64,000 bases of DNA from Symbiodinium natans. Taxonomy: Eukaryota > Sar > Dinophyceae > Suessiales > Symbiodiniaceae. Location of the stretch: contig CAJNDS010002812.1 of NCBI GenBank assembly GCA_905221605.1, positions 1,086,027 through 1,150,026 on the forward strand, written 5' to 3'. The position numbers and the translations under genes are program-made. Below are positions 24,601 to 37,500 of this stretch, piece after piece (the stretch's first letter is position 1; each line of letters begins with the position of its first letter). Under the pieces are notes generated by a model that was not told the DNA's origin, did no database searches, and saw only the letters and a list, made by a program, of their open reading frames with translations.

Positions 24601-27600
24601 TTCCCAATAGACGGTTGAGGCAACCAGGCAGCCTTTGGGGTTGTAGGTCGCACAAAACCCCAGGTCCATAACCCTGAGAACTGACCCCCCTAAACCCTAA
24701 ACCCTAAACCCTAAACCCTGAACCCTAAACCCCCAGGACTTGCTTAGCAACCCCCAGAGGCACGTGATCACTTGCGGCTGCACGGTCGAAGGGCAGTGCT
24801 CCCTACCCAGTTCCGGTGCGCCAGGGCGGGAGCTTCTCGACTTGCGTTCGGTTTTTTTTTGTTAAGGGGAAGTATCGGTCAGGTTTAGGGTCTTTTTCGT
24901 TTGTTTGTTTGTTTGTTTAAGGGGAAGTGTTGGTCAGGTTTAGAGTCTTTTTCGTTTGTTTGTTTTTTAAGGGGAAGTATTGGTCAGGTTTAGGGTCTTT
25001 TTTGTTTGTTTTTCATCTGACAAGTATTAGCTGGGTTTAGAGTTTTTGGGCTTGGGCTTTAGGATGTAGATCTGCTCATGCCCATTTGGTATCTTGTCAA
25101 GCAATGACTTGCAGTATCCCCCACAAGCAGCCCTAAACCCTAAACTCACAAGGACCCTTTTCCCCAGCATGCTCAGGTATATCGCTGTTGCTGCTGGCCA
25201 ATTTCATACTCTTTTACTCTGCGCGGATGGCAACGTCCTGATCCGAGGTGCCTTGCCTGGTGTTGGGAACTCAAAACTCGGTGATATGTCCTCCAGGTTC
25301 TTCCTTTCTTCACTGCCTTAGGCTGTGTGCGTGAAGATGTAGGGGGGGTCCCCTGTAATGGGCCATTCAAGTGAGGATGAGGATTTGTGCCACTGCGTGT
25401 TTCAGGGAAGGGGTCGTGGGACAACCCGAAGGCATCGCCTAAGCCCTAAATCCTTTTTGAACCAAAAGGGGATCCGAAATATGGGCCCTTAATTTGGGCC
25501 CCTTGTTATATAACCCTTATTTTCACCATGTTTAACAAGAGCCCATGCTTCGGTCCCTATAAACGAGGGTAAGGGACCGCGCTACGGGCCCATGGTTCCA
25601 CCCTTAGAACCAACACAACCCCGAGGCTTGAACAACTTTGGGCAATGCGGAGTTCCTGCGCTGAAATCCGTCGCCCCAGGGCCGATTTCAGTTCGTCGGC
25701 CTTCCCACCAATGGCTTTACCTCCAAACCTAGAGTTAATTTGGCGCGGGGGATGGGGGGGGGAGGGTGTCCATGCGGTCGGTCATTTTGCGGCTGCCGGT
25801 AAATTCAGGGGCCTCCGGAAGATTTGGGGTTGTAAGGTTCGGGGTTGAGAGTTTAGGCTCCTTAAGGTGAAGGGTTTGGTTCTACCCTCATGTCCAGCAG
25901 ACCTGTTGCTTGAACGGGCTGGCGAGCGGGAAAGCGCAAACTTCCCCCCCCCCCCCCCAAGCAAAGAACGAAGATGCTGTACAGTAAGCCCCCAAAAGTT
26001 GGAACATCACTATTCTCATACCCCAAGAGGGTTACTAAAGGGAATCCCAGCTGTTGCTGTAGAGGAAGCCCTTAAACGATGCCCAATCTCGGCTTCGAAG
26101 CCGCCATGACTTGGGCCTTGTTTGAAGTTTAGGGTTCAGGGTTGAGGGTTGAGGGTTTAGGGTTTAGGGTTTAGGGTTTAGGGTTTAGGGTTTAGGGGTC
26201 CAAAGGGTTGAAAAGCACACGGTTTCGTCTGCTTGGCCGGAAGTCTCAGGGCTCTTAGAGCTGCGGACCCGGGTCGCAACAACTACTTTAATCGTATTCC
26301 CTTATGGTCTCTTTTTCAATATACTGTATAACAACCCCGAAAACCTTATTCTAAGTATTTTAGGCCCCTATATGAACCCCCTGAACTTGAGAAGCCTGGG
26401 CAGTTCTCTGAGGTAGGAATTGCCGCTGGGGCCTTCCACAGCGTTTTGCTCCAGGCATGCGGGGTCCAGGGTTTAGGGTTTAGGGTTTAGGGTTTAGGGC
26501 TTAGGGCTTAGGGTTTAGGGCTGTTTGGGGTGTTCGGCTCTTGGTGGTTTTTTGGCGTATGGGCTTTACGGCTTCAGGGTCTTTGCGTCTATGGGGTATA
26601 TAGGCAGAGGTTGAGAGCTGCTGCGATTGAGGCACCAAGTTCGTATGACGAATGCCTAGATGCAATGAAGACGAAGCCACACTAAGGCTTGTAGGGTGGG
26701 TGCTTGTTTGGAGATAGGGCTCCTGGTTCACCACTTCAAAACCCCTAAGTAAGGCTTATGGGGTAGGTGTTTTTTATGGACATGGTTCCTGCTTCACCAC
26801 TTCAGAAAACCTCAACCCTGCCTCTGAGCCAAGAGGCCGACGGCGCTGCCGTCATCAGCGGCCTGAATGAGAGCAGGCCATGGGCCTTGTACGGGCCAAA
26901 CCATGGGGGGTTTAGGGTTTAGGGTTTAGGGCTTAGGGCTTAGGCTTTAGGGTTTAGGGTTTAGGGTTTAGGGTTTAGGGTTTAGGGGTTTCCGACCCCT
27001 TCCGGGGTTGGGTGTTCAGCTCGCATCAAGCGGACATGCTGGATCGAGGATACAAGGAAGATACTTCAGGGGTTCAGGACCTAGCAACAGCAGGGAGCCC
27101 CGTAGCAACAGGGAGCCAGGCCCGGGACCCTGCACATGTTGAGGGCACCAAGGGATTGTTGAGGTTTATGCGGCTTGTTAAGGCTTATGGGCTTCGAAGG
27201 CTGGACCAATGAAATGGGGCTGAGGCTTCAAGGACTTAGGTTTGGGGTTCCATGGCCTTACCTAGAGAAACCCTAAAAAAGGATGTATACAGCAATAATT
27301 AGGCATGCTTCCCCCGAAATGGGGGGGGTGTAGAGGCTGCATTTCAGGCAAGGTTTTTGTGGCATGAAGGTCTGGGGTTGGGATGTTCCCCCTTATACTA
27401 ACAGTCCTTCATAGAGATTCTACTGCCCCCTCATGTAACCCTAAACCCTAAACCCTAGTGAGGACTGTTAGTATAAGGGGGATCATTCCCAAGTTTGGGG
27501 CTCAGTGGGTTTAGTTGGGTCTGCAGTCCTCCAGGCCCAGGGCCCCCATCAACACTCCAGACCTTAATGCTCCTAAACTCCTACAAGCCCTAGACTTAAA

Positions 27601-30600
27601 CTCCTACAATCCTAGAAGCCCTAAACTTAAATTCCTACAATCCTTGAAGCCTTAAACTTAAACTCCTAAACTCCTACAAGCCCTCAACCCCAAACCCTGC
27701 AGGCAGACAGAGGTTCCAAGTGGGCGCAGACATTACGTCGCAGCAGCGGCTGGCGCTTTCCACACGGTGCCGAATCACAGGAGAGGACCTCCTAACGCCC
27801 CCTACAGGCCCCTAAACCCTTAACCCTTAAACCCCTAAACCCCGAAACCCGTAACCCTAGATTATGGAAGGGGGGGCTTCCTGCATGCTGTTCTTCCGGT
27901 TGTATGTGTTGGGTGTTTGGTGGCGCTTTCTCTGATGTCAGGGTGTTGACCCCTGCCTCTGTCTTCGTTCCCACTTGGCATTCATGGGTTTGTAGGAAGC
28001 CGCCCCTGTCCTCACACCATCTCATGTGCGGCTGCACTCGCTCCAAAACCTGAGGCTCGAAGGTTCCAAACTCCTAGGTAGGATAAGGGGGAGAACCCTC
28101 TTGTGGCTCTCTTCAACAGGGACCTTGTTCAGAGGGTCTACATCCCCAAGGGTCCCCCCTAATCCTATTCCCTAAAAAACTGTACGCAGATGGGGTTCCT
28201 CAGACCTACATGCGGTAGTGGAGTCTCATGTTACTGAGGTGCTCCTTTGCGACGATGGCTGCGCAGCTTGTCTGGCAACAACGAGCATGGCAGCATTCAG
28301 GATTGAGATGAACTTAGGGTTTGGGGTTTATATAAGGTTTTTTCGGGTTTTCCGGATTTTCAAAACCCTAAACCCTAAACCCTAAACCCTAAACCCTAAA
28401 CCCTGAACCCTGAACCTTGAACCCTGAACCCTAAACCAGGTCCCTCCCGGACATCAGACCAGGGTCTGGTGAAGAGCAAGAGTTTGGGAGTGCTGAAGGG
28501 CTGTGAAGCTACGAATTGCTTAAGAACCCCAAACAAATGAGAATATTCTTCCTTATTAAGAGTAATATAGGCGTTTGTATTTTATATGTTTTGGGGTTCT
28601 TAAGCAAATAGTAGGAAGGGCGTTAGTATGTAGCATGTGAGGTTGAGGGTGTTAAAGTGTTTGGGTTGACGCGGGTTCGATGTGCGACTCTCTTGCTGCT
28701 CCGGGCATATTTGGCAAATGAGGCTGTCGCGTTTGGCGAAAACAGCGACGGGTATCTCGACAAGCATGATGATGGAGGATTAGGAACGCGTCTAGGCTTC
28801 CTGATTCTTAATGCCTAGAATAAGCCAAGCATCACATGCAACCTGTTGGATATTCAAGAACCATACTACCCCCACCCAAACGCGCAGCCTCTATACAGTC
28901 GATGTATCATCCCTAGACCCTTCAAGCCCCCCAACAAACCCTAACCCATGTGAAAAGGATTAGGCTTTGGGTTGGGGGGCTAGCGTTTGAGCACGTACCC
29001 TTTAAGCTTCTAGAGGCTCACGTCTAGAGTTTCCAAGCTGCTGGAATCCATGGCTCAGTTGCAACTCAATTGGCATAGATAGGATTTGTTGGATCCTTGC
29101 ATGCTTGCATGGGGATTTGAAAGTTCGGGTTTCGAGGCTGTCGATTGTTTAGGAGCCCCTTCGCCTGTGAGGCAGTGCGACATACCTGCCCTGGACGAGG
29201 GCCTGGAGCACCTTGGAATGGAGCAGTCGGGCCGGCCAGCCCAACTCCAATCTCGTTCCGACTAAAACTTGCGACATTATACACAGAGAGGGAGAGTACG
29301 TATCTTTTTATACATGTGCAGGAAGAGCATACGCACAGCACGTACATATTGGCTAGCAGGGGCTGCTCGCCGAATGCCCGGATACCCTGAACACTCAACA
29401 CCCAGACCCCCATCTAAACCCTAAACCCTAAACCCTAAACCCTAAACCCTAAACCCTAAACCCTAAACCCTAAACCCTAAACCCTAAACCCTAAACCCTA
29501 AACCCTAACCCTAAACCCTAAACCAGGTACTTGGCAGTCGCGGCCGGCTCACTCCACACAGAAGCTTGCATCTGCTTATGGGCTCTGTTCTGGGATGTTC
29601 CCCCTTATGCTAACAGTCCGTAATAAGGATTAGAATAGCGGGTTTAGCGCTTCGGGCTTCGGGCTTAGGGTTTAGGGCTTAGGGTTCAGGGTTTAGGGGG
29701 TACTGGAATCTCGATTAAGGACTGTTAGTATAAGGGGGGAACATCCCAAGTCTTTGGCAGCCCAGTGGTACCCTGCTGCCTTGTGTTTCTCATTATAATA
29801 TGGGTGCTGGGCTACCAAGTGGCGCTTTCGGTCCCCCAAACGATAATAGCACTGACCACAAACGCTTCCATACTTGAGATCGAGCCCTTCGGGGTACACC
29901 CTAAATCCTAAACCCTAAGATATGTTGCCTTTATTTCGTATGACAGTTTCAGTACCAATAGAACCCGTATTTTAGATCAACCGACATGACGACATGTAGG
30001 GTTGGCATGAGCTTTTCCAGTTGCAGGGTTCAGGGTCTAGGATTTAGGGCTTAGGACTTACAATGTTTAGGTCTTGTGTTTAGGGCTTAGGCACTTGTCC
30101 ATGGCGCTTTAGATCTTTTGCGAAAAGAGCCAGCAGAAGAAGCGGTAACCTCATCATACCCTAAACCCTAAACCCTAAACCCTAAACCCTAAACCCTCAG
30201 CTACCCAGTATGTTCTCACATCGATGCTTGGGGGGGGCAATTGGGGGGGAATTGGGAGCGCGGAGGCACAAACTCGCGAAATGCACCATAATTCCCTAAA
30301 CCCTAAACCCTAAACCCTAAACCCTAAACCCTAAACCCTAAACCCTAAACCCTAAACCCTAAACCCTGTTCATTTGCATCACTGACCCGGAACGGAATAG
30401 GACACGAGCTGCGGTGCTCAGGTGCTGCTGCGCAGTGACGGTTGTGTCATTGCCTGCGGCAGCAACGTTGCTCCTGGGCTGGTTGTCGTTTTTTTTTGTT
30501 TTTTCTTGCGGCTTCGGGCGCTTTTGAACTCCATACTCTGCAGCCTAAGCCCCAAACCTTGTACAGTATATCCTTAGTGACAGGACAACAACTTGGGGTC

Positions 30601-31446
30601 TGAAATTTGTGAATTGAGTTTAAGATCCTGTCTCCATAACTCTGGGCAGGGTTTCCAGGTATTTAAGGTTTGGGGTTTGTGGCTAGGGAGTTTGAGGTGT
30701 CTGGTACGGTTGCGGGTTTTGGGGTAGGGGGAGGGGTTGAAGAATTGTGGTTGAGGAATTGGGAGCTTGGGGGGAGGGCTAGTTGCGGCTAGTTTAGAAG
30801 CTTTTGGGGTGCTCGGGGGGGTGGGGGTTGGGGGGATTAGGGTATTTGTAAATGTAGTGACTTGGGGAGTTCAGCAAGTTTGTTGAAGTCGTGTTGGGCT
30901 TGGGCTGGAGGAGTCTGTACAGCCTCTAAGCCCTGCCGACCCTGTCACAGCCAATAATCGCCCTCTGCCAGGATGGTCCTACAACAATGCCGAAATACAC
31001 CTAGCACAAACCCTTGAGTTACCCTTTAACCACCAAAACTAAGATTCTCCGAGGCTGGGCAGACATCGCTGCCCAAGTTGAGCCGCTTGCTTCCGGTGGT
31101 AATGGAGCTGGGGCATCCCACCAGACAGCAAACTGCAAAGCCTAAACCCACGACCTCAGCCCCAGAAGACCGCCTGTCTTCCAAAACCCTAATGGCCTCT
31201 ATCTTTAATCCAGTGGCCTCAACCCTAAACCCGAAACCCTAAACCCTTTTTAATCCAGAAAGAAGCTTTCCAGCTCCTCTCTGCTACTATTCTGGCTTTT
31301 GTATATGCCATGTCTGTCATGGAGCTTCGATAGGGCGACTGCATGGTCATTACACGCTGTTGAGGTGCAGGTTCTCTCTTGACTCAATTCAAGGGATAAA
31401 AAGAGGTACCCCTAGAAGGGGCCCTTAATCTTATCCCCATATGTAT

Positions 31447-31479
<33 letters not shown>

Positions 31480-31480
31480 C

Positions 31481-31551
<71 letters not shown>

Positions 31552-34500
31552 CATATATATGTATATATATATGTATGTATGTATTACCCTGAGACTTGCA
31601 AGGCCTTAACATCAAATCCCGACAGGCCCACCGACTTGTTTCACCAGTTCTGGAGGCCACTTCGCTGCATGCTAAGGGCTTAGGGTTTTGCCCATCTGGT
31701 TTATAGGCATAGGGCTTATCGGGTTTGTAGGTTTTTGGGTATTTCCAGGGTTTTGGGCTCCGGTATATATAGGGGGATATAGGGTACCTCATTCCCCCAA
31801 TTGCAGGCAACGGGACCGTGAACTCCGCGGCAGGGACTCCGATCAGCGACGCTCGGCTGCGCCGTGGAGTGCAGCACCATATCTTGGTAGCCCAGTGTTT
31901 AGGGTTTGGGTTTTGGGTTTAGGGTTTTGGGTTTTGGGTTTAGGGTTTAGGGTTAAGGGGTACCCTTTTCCCTTTTTTCCGTTCAAGGTTCCCGTAAAAA
32001 AGTAACTAGCCCAAAAAAAGGGTGCCCTTATCAGAATATGGGTACTGGGCTACCAAGATATTGTTTGGGGGGTTTACTATGTGGGGTACTTTTTTGGGGT
32101 CCTTACTATAAGGAGATCCTACTATTTGGGGGGTCTATTTTAGGGGTCCCCTAGACCCTGTGTAGATAGGGCTTATCGTGTGCACCAGTAGACAGGCACG
32201 AGGAGCCGTTCTTGAGTGTTTAGGTTTGCACACCTTATCGTGCGTTCGCCCAGCACAATCATGCCACCTTTCTGCCCTGAAAATCCTGTTGGAATTTGTG
32301 CTCGGGGTTCTGTACAGGGCTTCTTAGTCTTGCCAGTGCCGATCCTACCGGCTTTAGACTTAGAGGTTTCTTTCCTGTGCAAAAGCCAGAAAACAAACAG
32401 GGTACCCTTTTTTTCGTCCTTGGCCAGAAGGGACCCTACTCTTCAAAACCTTCCAACGTCCTGAACATGCAAGGACCCTTGGACGCCCGACGCTCCAAAG
32501 GCCACTTGGGACAAGAGAAGCGGCTCTAGCTCCGAGTGCCCGTGGTTTCAGAGCAGCAGGCTTCAACGCAATTTCACCAGTCCCCTGAAGCAGCCGCGTA
32601 CCCACGAACGACAATAATAAAGCCCTGAAGACCTCAAACATATTCCCTGCGCCCTGGAATCTAGAGCTTAAAGAATCTGGGCGAAGGTCTCGGACGCCCC
32701 CATGGCCCCAGTCTTTTCCATTGTTTAGGGCGGTAGGTTCCCTTACACAAGATGAAGCCCGAAACCCGAAGCCCCGTTTAGTCCGAAAATCATGTCCAGG
32801 AGTTAGGGTCTACGGCTGTTTAGGGTTTAGGGTTTAGGGTTTAGCGCAAAACGCTTGTAGCAGGTTCAAGGGTTTTGGGGTTCACGGTTTCGGAGGCGCT
32901 AGTGCGAGTCAGGCTCGACCATTTCAATGACTTGTTTTTGAAAAACCCAAGCTCCGACGTGTTCGTTCCCCAGCTCATAGTCGGGCGAATATATATATAT
33001 ATATATATATATATGTATCCGTTATAGCTGGCAGGACACAGCTCGCAGCGACTGTCGCAGCGAGGCACGTGGGAAGGGCAAGTAGCTGAAGAAGCGTGGA
33101 CACTGGGTGTTGTAATAATTTGGGGGCAGGGGGGGCGGTTCTATGACCCGAGTGTACAGCTTTAGAGCAACACCAAATGTGCGTGCGGTTTGAAGTAGGA
33201 ATTAGTGCGTTCCACAGCGAATGGGAGTTGGGGTTTTAATGTTTTAAGGCACTTGATAGGGGCTTCAAGCCTGGGCGCGAACCCTGCGTCAACATCTCAC
33301 TCAGTTTGGCGTGTCGGCTTGAGGCAGTAAGGTCATGCGAGTTCGAGACGGAAAGTCCACAGAGAGCGTCTGTAAATCTCAGGCCCCCTAAACCCTAAAC
33401 CCTAAACCCTAAACCCTAAACCCTAAACCCTAAACCCTAAACCCTAAACCCTAAACCTGTATTCAATCGCCTTCACGCGCCGAACCCACCCTTAAACTCT
33501 CCACCCGGAGGCCTCTGTCCTCGACGCCAGCTCGCCAGCGGCCCCGGAGGACTGAGAATTCAGGGTTTAGGGTTTAGGGTTTAGGGTTTAGGTTTTAGGG
33601 TTTCTAAGACTTGGGGGGGTTGACCAAAAATAGGCGACCCCCAGACTAGACCTCAAATAGTAGGGATTCCCTTATAACCCTAAACCCTATAAAGCCGCAA
33701 CCCGCAACCCTAAACCCTAAACCCTCAAAGGCCCAGAAGGCCCAAAAGGCCTACACTCTAAACCCGAATCCCAAGGGTTGGTGGGAGTGGCGTAAGGTCG
33801 GAGCAGCTCGTGGAGTTCTTGGAGTCAATGAAACGTAGGGTTTAGGGTGTAGGGTTTAGGGTTTAGGGTTTAGGGTTTAGGGTTTAGGGTGCCCTGCCGG
33901 TCTCAGGTCCTGGTTGCCAGAACGGTTCGCTTGCGATGCTCTGCCCTCCTCAGATCCAAATGTCATACAACCTTGAATCATGAAGCTCTAACCCCACCAC
34001 CACCAAAAGAAGCAGGCGTCCAGAGGTCCGAGGATTTAGGGCACGGGGAAACCTGCAAACGAAGGCAACTACCCTTCCTCCCCTTCGGGTGCTTGGGGAG
34101 GGTTTCGGGGTTTACGAGCGTGGGTTTCGGATTCCAGGGGGGTAAGTTTAGGGATTGAGGGTGCATCCCATGTTAGAGCACTTGGGCGTGAAGTTGACAT
34201 GGCAAAAGTGCTCGGAGCGTTTCCGGTCATGTTCCTCACAACCCTGAGCCCCCCAGGAAGTACTTGAGCCTTCCTCCTCTCCTCGGACTTCGCTGCGTGA
34301 CTTGGGGGATGACATTCCGGATACTCTGCTGCTGTTGGGTTTAGCCTTATAAAGCTTGGCTTGCATCCTAGCATCTGCAGCTTTGTTCAGACCCAGCGAA
34401 AGCCCAAAGATGCCTATCCATCATCACCAAACACCAAAGCTCCCGGAACCTAAACCCTAAACCCTAAACCCTAAACCCTAAACCCTAAACCCTAAACCCT

Positions 34501-37500
34501 AAACCCGAACCACCCTGCGGAACCACCCTGCCACGCTCAAGCTGCCGAAAGGCCCCAAATCCCGGGTCCAACCCTCAAGTGCTAAGACCCCTGAACGCAT
34601 CTACTAAGAACCCCAAAAGAATAAAAATGATAATCCCTGTATTACCCTCAATAAGGATGAATATTTTTCTATTTTTCGGTGTCTAGACCCTAGGTTTAGG
34701 GATCAATTAGGGCTGACAGAAATTGAGTGTGTGCGTGTGTGCGTGTGTCCGGAGGATGGCCAGTTTGGTATTGCCTCTAGGTTTTTAAAATTAGCAAACC
34801 CCATTTAGGGTTTTTGTTCAACGTTACAAATCCCAAAACCGCTGAAAATTCTGACTTTGCGTTTTGCTCTGTCCTTCCATGTTTCTGGGATCCCGCTTGG
34901 AGGTTCATGGGCACTTATAACCCCGATTATAACTGCACTTATAAATAACCCCCTAAGTCGCCTAAGTAGGTTATAAGTCGACTTATAAGTGGGGTTTTAA
35001 GTACTCATGAACCTCCAAGTAGAAAAATTAGCAAGGTCTTGCACGGGCTTGACTCGGTTCTTTCTCTTAACGTTCGCTGACTATACGGGTTTTTGGGTTA
35101 CCCTAAACCCCAAACCCCAAACCCTAAACCCTAAACCCTAAACCTTAACCCCAAACCCTAAACCCTAAACCTTGACCCCAAACCCCTAAACATGCATCTT
35201 GCGGGTTCAGAGTTTCGCCTTCCAAGGGAGTGAGGGTTTCTAGGATGCTCGGTAGTACCACGCATTCCCTGTCTTAGATACCCCGCATTCCCTGCGTTAG
35301 AAGAAAGTAGCCTGGGGGCTTGCAAAGCGAGAGCAGCTCTACAGAGAGAATCCCTGAACTAAGTCCGCTTGTTACGACCCTAAACCCTAACCCTAAACCC
35401 TAAACCCTAAACCCTAAACCGTGGGTAAACCCATCCCAAGGAGGAGCTGCCAGATTTTCCGGTCGCGCTCGAGCTGCACGTGGTACACTAAACCCTAAAC
35501 CCTAAACCCTAAACCCTAAATGTTCCGGGGAAGGTAGGTTTTCGCGTTTCAGCTGTAGGGAGGGCAGACTCCCGGAAATGCGTTAGGTTATGTAGCTGTC
35601 AGGTAGCCCTCCTTCAACTTCCTGGTAGCCCAGTGGTACCCTTTTCCCTTTTTTTGGTTCAAGGTTCCTTATCTTGGTAGTTTAGGGTTTAGGGTTTAGG
35701 GTTTAGGGTTTAGGGTTTAGGGTTTAGGGTTTAGGGTTTAGGGTTTAGGGTTTAGGGTTTTCCCTTTTTTTGGTTCAAGGTTCCTTATAAAGTAACTAAC
35801 CCAAAAAGGGTGCCCTTGTCAGAATATGGTTGCTGGGCTGCCAAGACTTCCTTTGCATGCTCCTTTACTGGAAGAACTTGTTCAGAGGGTTCACAGGGGC
35901 CTACCTGAGTTGCTTAAGATCTACAGGGTTTCGGGCACCCCCCCTCTGCAAATAGCTCGAGTAGATTAGATAGGGAGTTTTGTCGTTTTGCGTGAGGGTT
36001 CAGGGTGTATATGCTTAACAGGGGGCATGAGACTCCCATAGCCCTGAATACCTGAAGCCCTGCCCTCCGTCCCAACCCCGACAGAAACCTGGAAGCCCTG
36101 AAGCCATGAGTCTCTGAAGCCCAACACTCCAAAAGCCCATTGTATCCTGAAACTTAAAACCTAGACAAAGAGGGCAGCCATCTCGACTGTTAGAACCTCT
36201 GGTTTAGTCTAAGCCCTGAAACCCTATAAGCAGTAGAGGACCTGTTCCAGTGGAATGCTTTTGCGGGTCATAAGCTCATAATATTACTGAATGATTGTAA
36301 GAATGTGTTCGTGCAACTTTTTTGTTTCGAGCTCAATCTTGTTCATCAGCACCCCTCCGCTGCCGACAGGTTGTGACGACACCCCCCTGCGAGGTGGGTG
36401 GCACCTTCATCAACCCTAAACCCCAAACCCTAAACCCTAAGCCCTAAACCCCGTTCCGGACGCGCGTCTTGACGCGCCTGATTTTTGGGCAGCAAAAGGG
36501 AAATGGGATTAACTCGGTAGAAATAGGTTAAGTCTATCATGCTTGCTTGGAAACATCCTTAATCTGCGGACGCAGAATATGTAAATTTCTGCGGCGGGCA
36601 AGGGTTGGGAAGGAATGCGTTGTTTTGGGCCTCTTGCCGAAAGGTGTCGAGCATCCCACGTTTTACAGGGTTTTGAGAGGTTGGACACTGTTTGAGGTTT
36701 TGGGGAGATAGGACTCAAAATGGCCGAATTTCGGCACTACGTTTCGGACGTTATCATGGCTGGGCCATGGATGCATTGGCCACTCGCACGCACTGGTAAC
36801 ACGGACGTTATCATGGCTGGGGCGGCTGGGCCATGGATGCATTGGCCACTCGCACACACTGGTAACACGGACGTTATCATGGCTGGGCCATGGATGCATT
36901 GGCCACTCGCACGCACTGGTAACACGGACGTTATCATGGCTGGGCCATGGATGCATTGGCCACTCGCACGCACTGGTAACACGGACGTTATCATGGCTGG
37001 GCCATGGATGCAGTGGCCACGCGCACGCACTGGTAACACGGACGTTATCATGGCTGGGCCATGGATGCATTGGCCACTCGCACGCACTGTTAGCACGGAC
37101 GTTATCATGGCTGGGCCATGAATGCATTGGCCACTCGCACGCACTGGTAACACATTGGCCACTCGCACGCACTGGTAACACGGACGTTATCATGGCTGGG
37201 CCATGGATGCATTGGCCACTCGCACGCACTGGTAACACGGACGTTATCATGGCTGGGCCATGGATGCATTGGCCACTCGCACGCACTGGTAACACGGACG
37301 TTATCATGGCTGGGCCATGGATGCATTGGCCACTCGCACGCACTGGTAACACGGACGTTATCATGGCTGGACGGTCGTAAACTGCGGCGTAACGTGTGTC
37401 CGGAAGGCTAAACCCTAAACCCAGCTTCGGCAGTTAGTGGCTCTAGGGTGTGGGGCATTTCGGGTTTGTTGCTTTGGCGTCACCGTTCGAACCCCAGAGT

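Noticed and set aside
24857-25012. CRISPR-like array
   Set aside because: Only three imperfect direct repeats with low-complexity T/G spacing, in a eukaryotic intron.
36380-36410. VVTTPPCE resembling the alpha carbonic anhydrase TTPPC motif
   Set aside because: Eight residues only, with no second motif nearby.
36663-37380. Minus-strand 233-aa and plus-strand 133-aa repeat proteins
   Set aside because: Explained by a 57-bp repeat whose length is a multiple of three; open in many frames at once.
37480-37500. tRNA-like box B (gttcgaaccc)
   Set aside because: No matching arm or box A; other gttcga strings at 28,674, 33,338, 58,966 and 60,488 also fail to fold.
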